Source of the DNA: Kosakonia radicincitans DSM 16656 | GTDB taxonomy: Bacteria; Pseudomonadota; Gammaproteobacteria; Enterobacterales; Enterobacteriaceae | Reading direction: 5' to 3' | NCBI RefSeq assembly: GCF_000280495.2 | Contig: NZ_CP018016.1 | Location: forward strand, 558,001-622,000 | DNA: 64,000 bases | Part shown: positions 52,220 through 62,600 of the stretch, piece after piece | Position numbering within the stretch: position 1 is the first letter of the stretch | How the letters are laid out: the number at the start of each line of letters is the position of its first letter | Program-made: the position numbers and the translations under genes | The notes under the pieces: generated by a model | Database searches by the model: none | What the model was told of the DNA's origin: nothing | What the model saw: the letters and a program-made list of their open reading frames with translations, nothing else

Positions 52220-53035
52220 ATGAGCAGGCCAGTCATATTGGGTGTTATCTTTGCATTATTAGCCACTTCCTCTTCGCTGGCGCTGGCGGCGGATGCACAA
52301 ACCAAACTCATCCGCGTGGGTTTTAACCCTGGGCCTTATAAAGAACAGTTTGAAAAAGGTGTTGTCCCTTTCCTGCAGGCCAAAGGCTACACCGTCGAAT
52401 TTAAAGATTTTAGCGACGGTATTCAGGTGAATGATGCGGTGGCGCGCGGGAATATTGAAGCCAATATCATGCAGCATCCGGTGTATCTAAAATCGGTGAA
52501 TGAACGGTTAGGCATCGATAATATCGGCATTGTGCAGGTGCCAACGCCGCCGATGGGCCTCTATTCCGCGAAGATAAAACAACTGGTGAAACCCGAAGCG
52601 GGCACCACGGTATCGGTACCGAATCAGCCCTCGAACGAGTATCGCGCCGCGCTGGTGCTGCAAAGCCTGGGCTGGATAAAGATCGATCCAAAGAGCGATC
52701 CGGCAACCTTCTCCCAGCGCAATATCAGCGAAAACCCGTATAAAATCGTGTTGAAAGAGATGGATAACGCCCAGCAGGTTCGCGCCCTGCCGGATGTGGA
52801 TTATGGATTAATTCAGGGGAATTTTGCGGTCTCCAGCGGAATGAAACTGGCTTCGGCATTAAAACTGGAAGATCCCACCAGCAACTTTATTAATGTGGTG
52901 ACCATCGCGGGCAAAAATAAAGATGCGCAGTTTGCCAAAGATATTATTGCTGGCTATCACTCGGCCGAATTTAAAAATTATATTCACGGACAATCGCAAT
53001 ATAGCGGCTATCTGTTGCCTGATTACTTTAAATAA
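52220..53035 (+). CDS. MetQ/NlpA-family substrate-binding protein without lipobox
   Basis: A 271-residue binding protein of the methionine-type ABC family. MSRPVILGVIFALLATSSSLALA is a signal peptide cut by signal peptidase I; there is no cysteine, so unlike E. coli MetQ it should be a free periplasmic protein. The body has IRVGFNPGPYKEQFEKGVVP and the family's VSVPNQPSNEYRAALVLQ. The ATG at 52220 is chosen because GGGGA lies at the right distance; an ATG five codons earlier overlaps that site. First gene of the metQNI-luxS-like operon. Confidence 0.88.
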   Translation: MSRPVILGVIFALLATSSSLALAADAQTKLIRVGFNPGPYKEQFEKGVVPFLQAKGYTVEFKDFSDGIQVNDAVARGNIEANIMQHPVYLKSVNERLGIDNIGIVQVPTPPMGLYSAKIKQLVKPEAGTTVSVPNQPSNEYRAALVLQSLGWIKIDPKSDPATFSQRNISENPYKIVLKEMDNAQQVRALPDVDYGLIQGNFAVSSGMKLASALKLEDPTSNFINVVTIAGKNKDAQFAKDIIAGYHSAEFKNYIHGQSQYSGYLLPDYFK

Positions 53036-53043
53036 ATAATCCG

Positions 53044-54051
53044 ATGATTGAGTTTCGTAACGTCAGTAAAACCTTTGCGCGTAACGGCCACCAAATCCAG
53101 GCGCTGGATAACATTACGCTGAAAATTGAAAAGGGCGATATTTTCGGGATTATTGGTTACAGCGGTGCAGGGAAAAGTACCTTGCTACGTTTAATCAATC
53201 GTCTTGAATCGCCAGGGAAAGGCGATGTCGTGCTGAATGGCGAATCGTTGCAGGGCGTAACCGGAAAGCGCTTGCAGGCGATCAAAAAAAACATCGGCAT
53301 GATCTTTCAGAATTTTAATTTGCTGAATGCGAAAACCGTTTTCCATAACGTGGCCATCCCGTTGATTCTGCAAGGCAAAGATAAAGCTTTTATTCAGGCG
53401 CGTGTTACGGAACTGCTTGATTTCGTCAGCCTTGGCGACAAGGCGCACAGCTATCCGGACGAGTTATCCGGCGGGCAGAAACAGCGCGTTGGCATCGCCC
53501 GTGCGCTGGCAACCAACCCTTCAGTGCTGCTGTGCGACGAAGCGACCTCGGCGCTGGATCCGCACACCACCGTGCAGATCCTGCTGCTACTGAAAGAGAT
53601 CAATCAGCGCTATGGCATCACTATCGTGTTGATTACCCATGAAATGTCAGTGGTGCAAAAGATTTGCAACAAAGTGGCGGTGATGGAGCGGGGCCGGGTC
53701 GTGGAGCACGGCGAGGTGTTTACGTTGTTTGCTGAACCCCGTCACGCCGTAACCGCCAGCTTTGTGCAGTCGGTGATCCATGACCGGCTTCCGGCGCGCG
53801 TTGATGCATTACTTCAGGCGCACGGGCGCGGGTTGCGGCTGGAGTTTGTCGGCAGCACCGCGCAACAGCCGATCATCAACCGCATCATTAAAAGTTATAC
53901 GATTGAAATCAATATCCTTTTTGCCAGCATGTCAGAAGTCCAGAACCGCATTATCGGTTTTATGATTGTGCAAATTCAGGGAGATGACGCGGCGATAACG
54001 AGCGCGATTGCCGATCTTCACGAGGCGGGGGTAAAAATCAGCGATGTTTGA
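53044..54051 (+). CDS. MetN-like ABC transporter ATPase with NIL domain
   Basis: A 335-residue ATPase. Walker A GYSGAGKST (about 38-46), signature LSGGQKQRVGIARAL (about 140-154), Walker B VLLCDEATSALD, H-loop VLITHE. The C-terminal NIL domain (about 250-335) is the methionine-sensing, trans-inhibition domain of MetN transporters. It begins 8 bases after the binding-protein gene and overlaps the permease start by 8 bases. It is a paralogue of metN, not the housekeeping gene, judging by its place and partners. Confidence 0.9.
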   Translation: MIEFRNVSKTFARNGHQIQALDNITLKIEKGDIFGIIGYSGAGKSTLLRLINRLESPGKGDVVLNGESLQGVTGKRLQAIKKNIGMIFQNFNLLNAKTVFHNVAIPLILQGKDKAFIQARVTELLDFVSLGDKAHSYPDELSGGQKQRVGIARALATNPSVLLCDEATSALDPHTTVQILLLLKEINQRYGITIVLITHEMSVVQKICNKVAVMERGRVVEHGEVFTLFAEPRHAVTASFVQSVIHDRLPARVDALLQAHGRGLRLEFVGSTAQQPIINRIIKSYTIEINILFASMSEVQNRIIGFMIVQIQGDDAAITSAIADLHEAGVKISDV

Positions 54052-54721
54052 GTTATTTGATACTGCCGTAACCGGCGACCAGTTTGTGCTGGCGCTGCAT
54101 GACACGCTGGTGATGGTGTGCGTGTCGTTAGGGTTTGGCTCCCTGCTCGGCATTCCGCTGGGAATTGTACTGGTGATTTGCCGACCCGGCGGCATTGTGC
54201 CTAATCGCGTGGTTCATCAGGTGCTAAACCCGGTGATCAACGTCGTGCGCTCGCTGCCTTTTATCATTTTGCTGATCACCATTCTGCCTTTCACCCGTTT
54301 GCTGGTTGGCACCACCATCGGTACTGCCGGGGCGATTGTGCCGCTGATTGTCTTTATCGCCCCGTATATTTCGCGGCTGGTGGAGAGCTCACTGCTGGAT
54401 ATTGATGACGGCATTCTGGAAGCGGCGGATGCGATGGGCGCTTCTCCGTTGCAAACGATCTGGCACTTTATGCTGCCGGAAGCCGCCTCTTCGCTGGTCC
54501 TCGCATTAACGACCGCCACCATTGGCCTGCTGGGCGCCACCGCGATGGCCGGAACGGTCGGCGGCGGCGGTATCGGCGATCTCGCCATTACTTACGGTTA
54601 CCAGCGTTTTGATGCGTTTGCCACGCTGGTGACCGCCCTTGTTCTGATTGTCATTGTGCAGTTAATCCAGACCCTCGGCACCCGCCTGGCGCGCCGTCTG
54701 CGCCGCGAGTCGTCGCGGTAA
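54044..54721 (+). CDS. MetI-like ABC transporter permease
   Basis: A 225-residue permease with five membrane segments. The coupling motif [24 protein letters not shown] (residues about 126-149) is the EAA loop of MetI-type permeases. It forms a transporter with the two preceding genes. It starts inside the end of the ATPase gene and ends 16 bases before the luxS-like gene. Confidence 0.9.
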   Translation: MFELFDTAVTGDQFVLALHDTLVMVCVSLGFGSLLGIPLGIVLVICRPGGIVPNRVVHQVLNPVINVVRSLPFIILLITILPFTRLLVGTTIGTAGAIVPLIVFIAPYISRLVESSLLDIDDGILEAADAMGASPLQTIWHFMLPEAASSLVLALTTATIGLLGATAMAGTVGGGGIGDLAITYGYQRFDAFATLVTALVLIVIVQLIQTLGTRLARRLRRESSR

Positions 54722-54737
54722 CCCTGAGGAGAAAATC

Positions 54738-55196
54738 ATGCCTGTTGTTGAAAGCTTTACGCTCGACCACACCAAAGTAAAAGCCCCTTACGTTCGCGTT
54801 GCTGGTGTTGAACGTCACGCGCTGGGCAGCGTGGTGCAAAAGTTTGATTTGCGTTTGCTGCAACCGAATACCGACGCCATTCCCACGGCGGCGCTGCACA
54901 CGCTGGAGCATCTGCTGGCCTTTGGCCTGCGCGAGGAGCTGGACCGCATTATCGATATTTCGCCGATGGGCTGCCGCACCGGTTTCTACCTGATCCTGTG
55001 GGATGAGCACAAACCTGCCGATGTGGCTGCCGCTCTGACGCGCGTCCTGCGCCGCGTACTTGACGCGACCGATGTTCCGGCTGTGACGCCGCTGGCCTGT
55101 GGCAACTATCGCGACCATTCGCTTTTCTCGGCGCGGGAGTACGCAAAACAGGTGCTTGACGCCGGGATCAGCGATGACCCGTTCCGGCGTAACTAA
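54738..55196 (+). CDS. Divergent LuxS-family (S-ribosylhomocysteine lyase-like) protein
   Basis: A 152-residue LuxS-family protein. All landmark residues of S-ribosylhomocysteine lyase are kept at nearly canonical positions: S6, H11, R39, the metal ligands H54 and H58 in HTLEH with E57, catalytic C79 in SPMGCRTGF, and third metal ligand C121 in CGNYRDHS. It is about 20 residues shorter than E. coli LuxS (171) and lacks its C-terminal tail; overall it is clearly divergent, so it is a paralogue rather than the housekeeping gene. It probably cleaves a homocysteine thioether with an attached sugar. SD TGAGGAG precedes the ATG. Operon with the metQNI-like genes and an SDR. Confidence 0.88.
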   Translation: MPVVESFTLDHTKVKAPYVRVAGVERHALGSVVQKFDLRLLQPNTDAIPTAALHTLEHLLAFGLREELDRIIDISPMGCRTGFYLILWDEHKPADVAAALTRVLRRVLDATDVPAVTPLACGNYRDHSLFSAREYAKQVLDAGISDDPFRRN

Positions 55197-55198
55197 CC

Positions 55199-55960
55199 AT
55201 GATTGCCCTCGACTTTAGCGGGCAAACCGCCGTGGTGAGCGGTGGGTTACAGGGGATCGGCAAAGCGATTGCCGATCTGCTGCATCATGGCGGCGCGAAT
55301 GTTGTTGTCGGCGATATCGCTGCGACAGCCGCACAATTGCATTCACGCTATCTGCTGCAACCCTGCGATGTGGCTTCGCGTCCGCAGGCGGAGGCCTTGA
55401 TCGACGCTGCGATGAGTACGTTTGGCGGGGTGGATATTCTGGTCAATAGTTGCGGCGTTTCGGCGATGAGTCCGGTAGATGCAATGCGCGACAGCGACTG
55501 GCAGCGGCTGCTGGACATCAATGTTAAGGGGCTGAGTTACCTGTCAGAAGCGGCGATCCGCGTGATGAAACCGCAATCCGCCGGGCGCATCATCAATATT
55601 GCGTCGCAGGCCGGGAAAAACGGTTACCGGTTGATGGGGCAATATGTCGCCACCAAGCATGCGGTGCTGGGGCTGACGCGGGTGATGGCTATCGAACTGG
55701 CGCGGCATAACATTCTGGTGAACGCCGTTTGCCCCGGTATTGTTGAGACCGAAATGAAGTGGCGCGAACGCCGCGAAGGTGCGGTTTTGCGCGGTTTAAC
55801 GGCGGAAGATATCTACGCAGAAGATTGTTCGCAAGTGCTGCTCGGGCGCACGGCGCAGCCGCTGGATGTCGCCAACGTGGTCGCCTTTCTCGCCAGTCCT
55901 TTAGCCTCGTATATGACCGGGCAGGCCATCAATGTCACCGGTGGCATGACCATGCATTAA
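55199..55960 (+). CDS. Short-chain dehydrogenase/reductase in the luxS-like operon
   Basis: A 253-residue classical SDR. SGGLQGIGKAIA (14-25) is the nucleotide loop, D39 at the end of beta2 favours NAD(H), and the catalytic residues are N108, S136, Y149 and K153 (GQYVATKHA). The sequence is near polyol/sorbitol-type dehydrogenases. Only 2 bases separate it from the luxS-like gene. It may act on the sugar part of the imported compound or on the LuxS product; that is inference. Confidence 0.88.
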   Translation: MIALDFSGQTAVVSGGLQGIGKAIADLLHHGGANVVVGDIAATAAQLHSRYLLQPCDVASRPQAEALIDAAMSTFGGVDILVNSCGVSAMSPVDAMRDSDWQRLLDINVKGLSYLSEAAIRVMKPQSAGRIINIASQAGKNGYRLMGQYVATKHAVLGLTRVMAIELARHNILVNAVCPGIVETEMKWRERREGAVLRGLTAEDIYAEDCSQVLLGRTAQPLDVANVVAFLASPLASYMTGQAINVTGGMTMH

Positions 55961-55964
55961 AAGC

Positions 55965-55990
55965 CGGGTTCCGCGTCCTTGCGGAACCCG
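55965..55990. terminator. Hairpin between SDR and tyrB-like genes
   Basis: CGGGTTCCGC, loop GTCCTT, GCGGAACCCG between convergent genes; strong stem without a good T run. Confidence 0.6.
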
Positions 55991-55997
55991 CCAGGGA

Positions 55998-57191
55998 TTA
56001 TTGAACGGCGGCGAACGCCTGCGCCACGCGGGCGATATTGTGGTGGTTCAGCCCCGCCATGCAAACCCGGCCGCTGGCGATCAGATAGACGCCAAATATT
56101 TCACGCAGTTTTTCCACCTGCTCAGGGCTAAAACCGGTGTAACTGAACATGCCGCGCTGGTTTAGCAGGAAGCTGAAATCCTGCTGCGGTAACGCGGTTT
56201 TCAGCGCCGCCACCAGCGCGTGACGCATCTCGCTGATACGGGTACGCATCGCTTCCACTTCAGCACGCCAGAGTACATTCAGTTGCGGGTCGTTAAGCAC
56301 CAGCGAAACCACCTGTGCGCCGAAATTAGGCGGGCTTGAGTAGTTGCGACGCACCGTGGCTTTAAGCTGCCCAAGCACGCGGGCGGCGGCGTCCGCATCT
56401 TCACACACTACTGACAATCCGCCGACGCGCTCGCCATAGAGTGAGAAGATTTTCGAGAACGAGTTGCTGACCAGCGCAGGCAAACCGGCGCTGGCAATGG
56501 CGCGAATGGCATAGGCATCGTCATCCAGCCCGGCGCCAAAGCCTTGATAGGCGATGTCGAGGAACGGGATCAGTTCGCGGGCAATCAGCACTTCAATGAC
56601 CTGATCCCACTGGTTACGCGTCAGATCCGCCCCGGTTGGGTTATGGCAGCAAGGATGCAACAGCACGATACTGCGCGGCGGCAGCGTTTTCAGCGTGGCG
56701 AGCAGAGCTGCGAAATCGACGCCGCGGCTGGCGTTATCAAAGTAGGGATAGCTATGCACCGTGAACCCGGCACCGGCGAAAATCGCGATATGGTTTTCCC
56801 AGGTCGGATCGCTGACCCAGACTTCGGAATCCGGGAAGTAGCTTTTCAGAAAGTCCGCACCCACTTTCAGCGCTCCGGAACCGCCCAGCGTCTGGATGGC
56901 TGCGATACGCCCGGCACGCAGCGCCGGATGTAACTCACCGAACAGCAGCGTTTGCACTGCACTGCGGTAAGGCGCAAAACCTTCCATCGGCAGATAGAGG
57001 CTGGCGCTTTGCGGCTGGCTTTGCAGGCGCTCTTCCGCCTGCTGTACGGCCTTGAGGCGCGGAATGATCGCCTGCTCATTGTAATAAAGACCGATACTGA
57101 GATTGACCTTGTCGCTACGGTTATCCTGATGGAACGCTTCCATCAGAGAGAGGATCGGATCGCCCGCATAGGCATCAACATTCTGGAACAC
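55998..57191 (-). CDS. TyrB-type aromatic aminotransferase paralogue
   Basis: The 397-residue product has the length of E. coli TyrB and is very similar to it ([20 protein letters not shown]). [13 protein letters not shown] (179-191), D212, Y215 and PLP lysine K247 in [14 protein letters not shown] are all present. TyrB-type enzymes transaminate tyrosine, phenylalanine, leucine and, with 2-oxo-4-methylthiobutyrate, make methionine. The housekeeping tyrB lies elsewhere in E. coli, so this is probably a second copy. It follows the YitT gene, 36 bases away, likely in one transcript. Confidence 0.9.
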   Translation of the reverse strand: MFQNVDAYAGDPILSLMEAFHQDNRSDKVNLSIGLYYNEQAIIPRLKAVQQAEERLQSQPQSASLYLPMEGFAPYRSAVQTLLFGELHPALRAGRIAAIQTLGGSGALKVGADFLKSYFPDSEVWVSDPTWENHIAIFAGAGFTVHSYPYFDNASRGVDFAALLATLKTLPPRSIVLLHPCCHNPTGADLTRNQWDQVIEVLIARELIPFLDIAYQGFGAGLDDDAYAIRAIASAGLPALVSNSFSKIFSLYGERVGGLSVVCEDADAAARVLGQLKATVRRNYSSPPNFGAQVVSLVLNDPQLNVLWRAEVEAMRTRISEMRHALVAALKTALPQQDFSFLLNQRGMFSYTGFSPEQVEKLREIFGVYLIASGRVCMAGLNHHNIARVAQAFAAVQ

Positions 57192-57227
57192 GTTACAACT
57201 CCTGGGGTTGGTCAGAGGTTCAATCCA

Positions 57228-57842
57228 TTACACCGCGTAGCGTCCGGGGCGGTGGTTCATGGCGATAATCAAATTGAGGATGGTTGCGCCGACAACCGAC
57301 ACCACCAGCATCGGCCAATTCACCACAAACAGCGAAGCGGTGACGATGCAGGCATCCACCACCATCTGGAATTTCCCGGCGCGGATGCCACTCTTTTCCT
57401 GAAGCCAGAGCGCCAGAATATTCATGCCGCCGAGGCTGGCTTTATGGCGGAACAGCACCACAAAACCAATACCCATCATGATGTTGCCAAACAGCGTGGC
57501 GTAGAACGGATTGAGCTGATCGATATGAATAAAGCGGCCATGCAGATCGGAAAAGAGCGATACCATCGCCACCGCGCAGAAGGTCTTCAACGTAAACTGC
57601 GCGCCCATGCGGCGCACGGAAAGCCAGTAAAACGGCAGGTTAATCAGGAAGAACGCCACGCCAAACGAAACATGGGTGGTGTAGTGGATCAAAAACGCCA
57701 GCCCTGCCGTCCCGCCGGTCAGCGCGCCGGACTGACGAAACAGCACGACGCCAAAAGAGATCATCAGCGTACCAAACAGCAGCGCCAGCGCATCTTCCAG
57801 CCAGCTATGGGCGAGTTTATTTGGGGTAAGGACGTTATCCAT
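57228..57842 (-). CDS. YitT-family (DUF161) membrane protein
   Basis: A 204-residue polytopic protein with about five membrane segments. LTGGTAGLAFLIHYTT and HKASLGGMNILALWLQEKSG are the paired glycine-rich motifs of the YitT family. The cytoplasmic DUF2179 domain found at the end of longer members is absent. The function of the family is unknown; an exporter or importer role is often assumed. The ATG at 57842 is chosen from two close candidates. An inverted repeat GTGATA-N8-TATCAC sits 21 bases upstream. Confidence 0.85.
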   Translation of the reverse strand: MDNVLTPNKLAHSWLEDALALLFGTLMISFGVVLFRQSGALTGGTAGLAFLIHYTTHVSFGVAFFLINLPFYWLSVRRMGAQFTLKTFCAVAMVSLFSDLHGRFIHIDQLNPFYATLFGNIMMGIGFVVLFRHKASLGGMNILALWLQEKSGIRAGKFQMVVDACIVTASLFVVNWPMLVVSVVGATILNLIIAMNHRPGRYAV

Positions 57843-57862
57843 AAGTGTGCACAATTATTTCA

Positions 57863-57882
57863 GTGATAAAGATAAGTATCAC
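57863..57882. promoter_or_regulatory. Inverted repeat before the yitT-like gene, candidate operator
   Basis: GTGATAAAGATAAGTATCAC: six-base arms with an 8-base spacer, immediately before the yitT-tyrB-like unit. A second dyad GCACGT-T-ACGTGC lies at 57983-57995. The adjacent Lrp-type regulator is the obvious candidate to bind either. Confidence 0.4.
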
Positions 57883-58093
57883 CTGCAATAAATACACCAG
57901 ATGGCAGGGTTGCGAAGCGCTAATGGCGAATAAACCGACGACACACTCGCTAACATCTTGAAATGTCGGAAAAGAGAATTTTGCACGTTACGTGCGTATA
58001 TGGCGTTACTTTCGGGTGATGTGTGCGCATTAGCTATGATTTATGCGTGAAAATATCGCCGCGTCGCACCAAAAAAAGGCGTTATGCCCCATT

Positions 58094-58573
58094 TTAGGGC
58101 AATGCGCTGCTGCCTGGCATCAGCAAACCGTTCTCTTTCAGGCGATTCAGCACCACCGAGGTTTTCAGATGCGCGACGCTTTTATTTTGCGCGAGGATAC
58201 CGCTAATTAAGTGGTTTAACCCCGGCAGATCGGCAACCGCCACTTTGAGTAAATAATCCGCGTCACCGGTCGTTTTATAGGCGTCAATGATTGCATCCAC
58301 GCCGCTGACCATCTGATGAAAGCTCGCCACGCACTCCGGCGTATGGTTCAGCAGACGCACCTCGATCAGGCCCAGCATCTCCTGGCCTGCGGCATCCGGC
58401 GCGAGTCTTGCGTGATAACCGAGAATCAACTGTGCCTGTTCCAGCGCAATACGGCGGCGGGAACACTGCGAGGCGGAGAGGCCAATCAGCTCGCTCAGCT
58501 CCTGGTTGGTTAAACGGCCGTTGGACTGTAGCAGCGTCAGGATCTTCAGATCGAAGTCATCAATGTTGTACAT
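58094..58573 (-). CDS. Lrp/AsnC-family regulator
   Basis: A 159-residue regulator: AsnC-type HTH (about 5-55, LTNQELSELIGLSASQCSRR) and a RAM ligand domain (about 70-145, TGDADYLLKVAVADLPGLN, where GDxDY is the effector-binding motif). Proteins of this family sense amino acids. Its place behind the yitT/tyrB-like genes and near the metQNI-like operon makes it the likely local regulator of the block. A dyad GTCTGCCTGGCGGAC lies just before its start and could be autoregulatory. Confidence 0.88.
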   Translation of the reverse strand: MYNIDDFDLKILTLLQSNGRLTNQELSELIGLSASQCSRRRIALEQAQLILGYHARLAPDAAGQEMLGLIEVRLLNHTPECVASFHQMVSGVDAIIDAYKTTGDADYLLKVAVADLPGLNHLISGILAQNKSVAHLKTSVVLNRLKENGLLMPGSSALP

Positions 58574-58642
58574 AGGTCTGCCTGGCGGACAAAAAAGAGT
58601 GGCTAACAGACTACCAGTTTTTTGCCCGGTGCAAAGGCGGGA

Positions 58643-59134
58643 TTATTTCAGCGCCAGGTGCGTCAGCCACAGGCGGGTATCAAACTCAAGCTGGTGGTAT
58701 TGCGGCTCCATATGGCAGCAGAGTTGATAGAACGCTTTGTTGTGATCTTTCTCTTTCAGATGCGCCAGCTCATGCACCACAATCATCCGCAGGAACGCTT
58801 CCGGCGCTTCGCGAAACACTGTCGCTACGCGGATTTCCGCTTTCGCCTTTAGTTTGCCGCCCTGCACGCGCGAGACTGCCGTATGCAGGCCGAGCGCATT
58901 ATTCAGCACATGAATTTTGCTGTCATACATCACTTTATTGACCGGCGCGGCGTTACGCAGATACTGGTTTTTCATCTCCTGCGTGTACTGATACAGCGCT
59001 TTATCGGTGGTGATGTCATGGCTGAGCGGATAGCGTTTTTGCAGCACCTCGCCCAGCCGGTTCTGTTCAATAAGCGTGGTTACCTGCGCCAGCAGGGATT
59101 CAGGATAGCCCTGAAGGTAGGTAAGCGTGTTCAT
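58643..59134 (-). CDS. ygjP: YgjP, WLM/M48-like metal-dependent hydrolase
   Basis: A 163-residue protein of the YgjP/DUF45 family. HELAHLKEKDHNKAFY has the HExxH zinc-binding motif and third ligand region of zincin metalloproteases. E. coli YgjP has been assigned a UTP pyrophosphatase activity, so the true reaction is uncertain. It marks the right border of the accessory block; ygjQ, which follows ygjP in E. coli, is missing. Confidence 0.93.
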   Translation of the reverse strand: MNTLTYLQGYPESLLAQVTTLIEQNRLGEVLQKRYPLSHDITTDKALYQYTQEMKNQYLRNAAPVNKVMYDSKIHVLNNALGLHTAVSRVQGGKLKAKAEIRVATVFREAPEAFLRMIVVHELAHLKEKDHNKAFYQLCCHMEPQYHQLEFDTRLWLTHLALK

Positions 59135-59204
59135 GGCGAAATGTGTTTACATCTCCGGATAATTAAGCGATAAAACGCGCGAATTTTAGCACTTCGGAGG
59201 GGCG

Positions 59205-60332
59205 ATGAGCCAGGTTGAGTTAAACGGACAATCATTTACTTTAGACCGCTTTCCTGTCGGCGTGGAAGAGGCGTCATTACAGGCGTGGGACGCGGCGGAC
59301 GAATATCTGCTGCAACAGGTGAATGAGGTCGAAGGCCCGGTTCTGATCTTTAACGACAGCTTCGGTGCGCTGGCCTGCGCGCTGGCGGAGCATCACCCGG
59401 TCTGCATTAATGATTCGTACATTGCCGAATTAGCGACGCAGCATAATCTGCGTATCAATGCGATGGATGAAAACGCCGTCACGCTGCAAGACAGCCTTAG
59501 CCCGCTGCCTGCCAACCCGGCGCTGGTGCTGATCAAAGTCCCGAAACAACTGGCGCTGCTGGAGCAACAATTGTTCGCGCTGCGCGATGTGGTGACGCCG
59601 AATACGCGGATTATCGCCGGGGCGAAAGCGCGCGATATTCACAATTCGACGCTGGCGCTGTTCGAGAAAATTCTTGGCCCAACGACGACCACGCTGGCAT
59701 GGAAAAAGGCGCGTTTGATCAACTGCACTTTTACTGCGCCTGCGCTCGCCAGTGGGTTGCAGCTCGCCAGCTGGAAGCTGGATGGCACCGACTGGACTAT
59801 CCATAATCATGCCAATGTCTTTTCACGCAGCGGGCTGGATATCGGCGCGCGCTTCTTCCTGCAACATCTGCCGGAAGGGATAGAAGGCGAGATGGTGGAT
59901 CTCGGCTGCGGCAACGGGGTGATTGGCCTGCAACTGCTGGCGCAAAACCCTGGCCGCGTGCTGTTTGCCGATGAGTCGGCAATGGCTGTGGCATCCGCGC
60001 GGCTGAATGTGGAAAGCAATCTCCCGGAAGCGAGCGCGCGCAGCGACTTTATGATCAACAACTCGCTCGCCGGGATTGAGCCGGATCGTTTTGATGCGGT
60101 GCTGTGCAACCCGCCGTTTCATCAACAAAGCGCCATCACCGATCATATTGCCTGGCAGATGTTTAATGATGCGCGCTTTTGCCTGAAATATGGCGGCGAG
60201 CTGCGGATTGTCGGCAACCGCCACCTGGATTACTTCCGCAAGCTGAAGCGCGTATTTGGTAACTGCGAAACGATCGCGACGAACAACAAATTCGTGATCC
60301 TTAAAGCAGTGAAAGTGCGTAAGAAGCGCTAA
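59205..60332 (+). CDS. rlmG: 23S rRNA m2G1835 methyltransferase
   Basis: A 375-residue enzyme (E. coli 378; former YgjO) that methylates N2 of G1835 in 23S rRNA with SAM. It has a degenerate N-terminal methyltransferase-like domain and a catalytic C-terminal domain with [20 protein letters not shown] (about 232-251) and the LCNPPFHQQ motif. SD GGAGGGG precedes the ATG. Confidence 0.95.
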   Translation: MSQVELNGQSFTLDRFPVGVEEASLQAWDAADEYLLQQVNEVEGPVLIFNDSFGALACALAEHHPVCINDSYIAELATQHNLRINAMDENAVTLQDSLSPLPANPALVLIKVPKQLALLEQQLFALRDVVTPNTRIIAGAKARDIHNSTLALFEKILGPTTTTLAWKKARLINCTFTAPALASGLQLASWKLDGTDWTIHNHANVFSRSGLDIGARFFLQHLPEGIEGEMVDLGCGNGVIGLQLLAQNPGRVLFADESAMAVASARLNVESNLPEASARSDFMINNSLAGIEPDRFDAVLCNPPFHQQSAITDHIAWQMFNDARFCLKYGGELRIVGNRHLDYFRKLKRVFGNCETIATNNKFVILKAVKVRKKR

Positions 60333-60348
60333 CGGTTGAATGAACCGC

Positions 60349-60421
60349 ATGCCTGATGGCGCTTCGCTTATCAGGCATGCGATGTTTGCCGCGGTTCCAG
60401 GCCGGGTAAGGCGAAGCCGCC
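60349..60421. repeat. REP pair between rlmG and fadH
   Basis: ATGCCTGATGGCGCTTCGC with TTATCAGGCAT (60349-60378) is a full REP stem; a partial second copy, GGCCGGGTAAGGCGAAGCCG, follows at about 60400. The genes converge here. Confidence 0.75.
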
Positions 60422-60423
60422 AA

Positions 60424-62547
<2,124 letters not shown>

Positions 62548-62600
62548 TCAAAATAGTGACCCCGCTTCCCGCAGGGAAGGGGGCCAGGTGAGAAGGGACG

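Noticed and set aside
50842..58573. Recent horizontal insertion flanked by attachment repeats
   Set aside because: No tRNA, integrase, direct repeats or clear shift in base composition were seen at either border.
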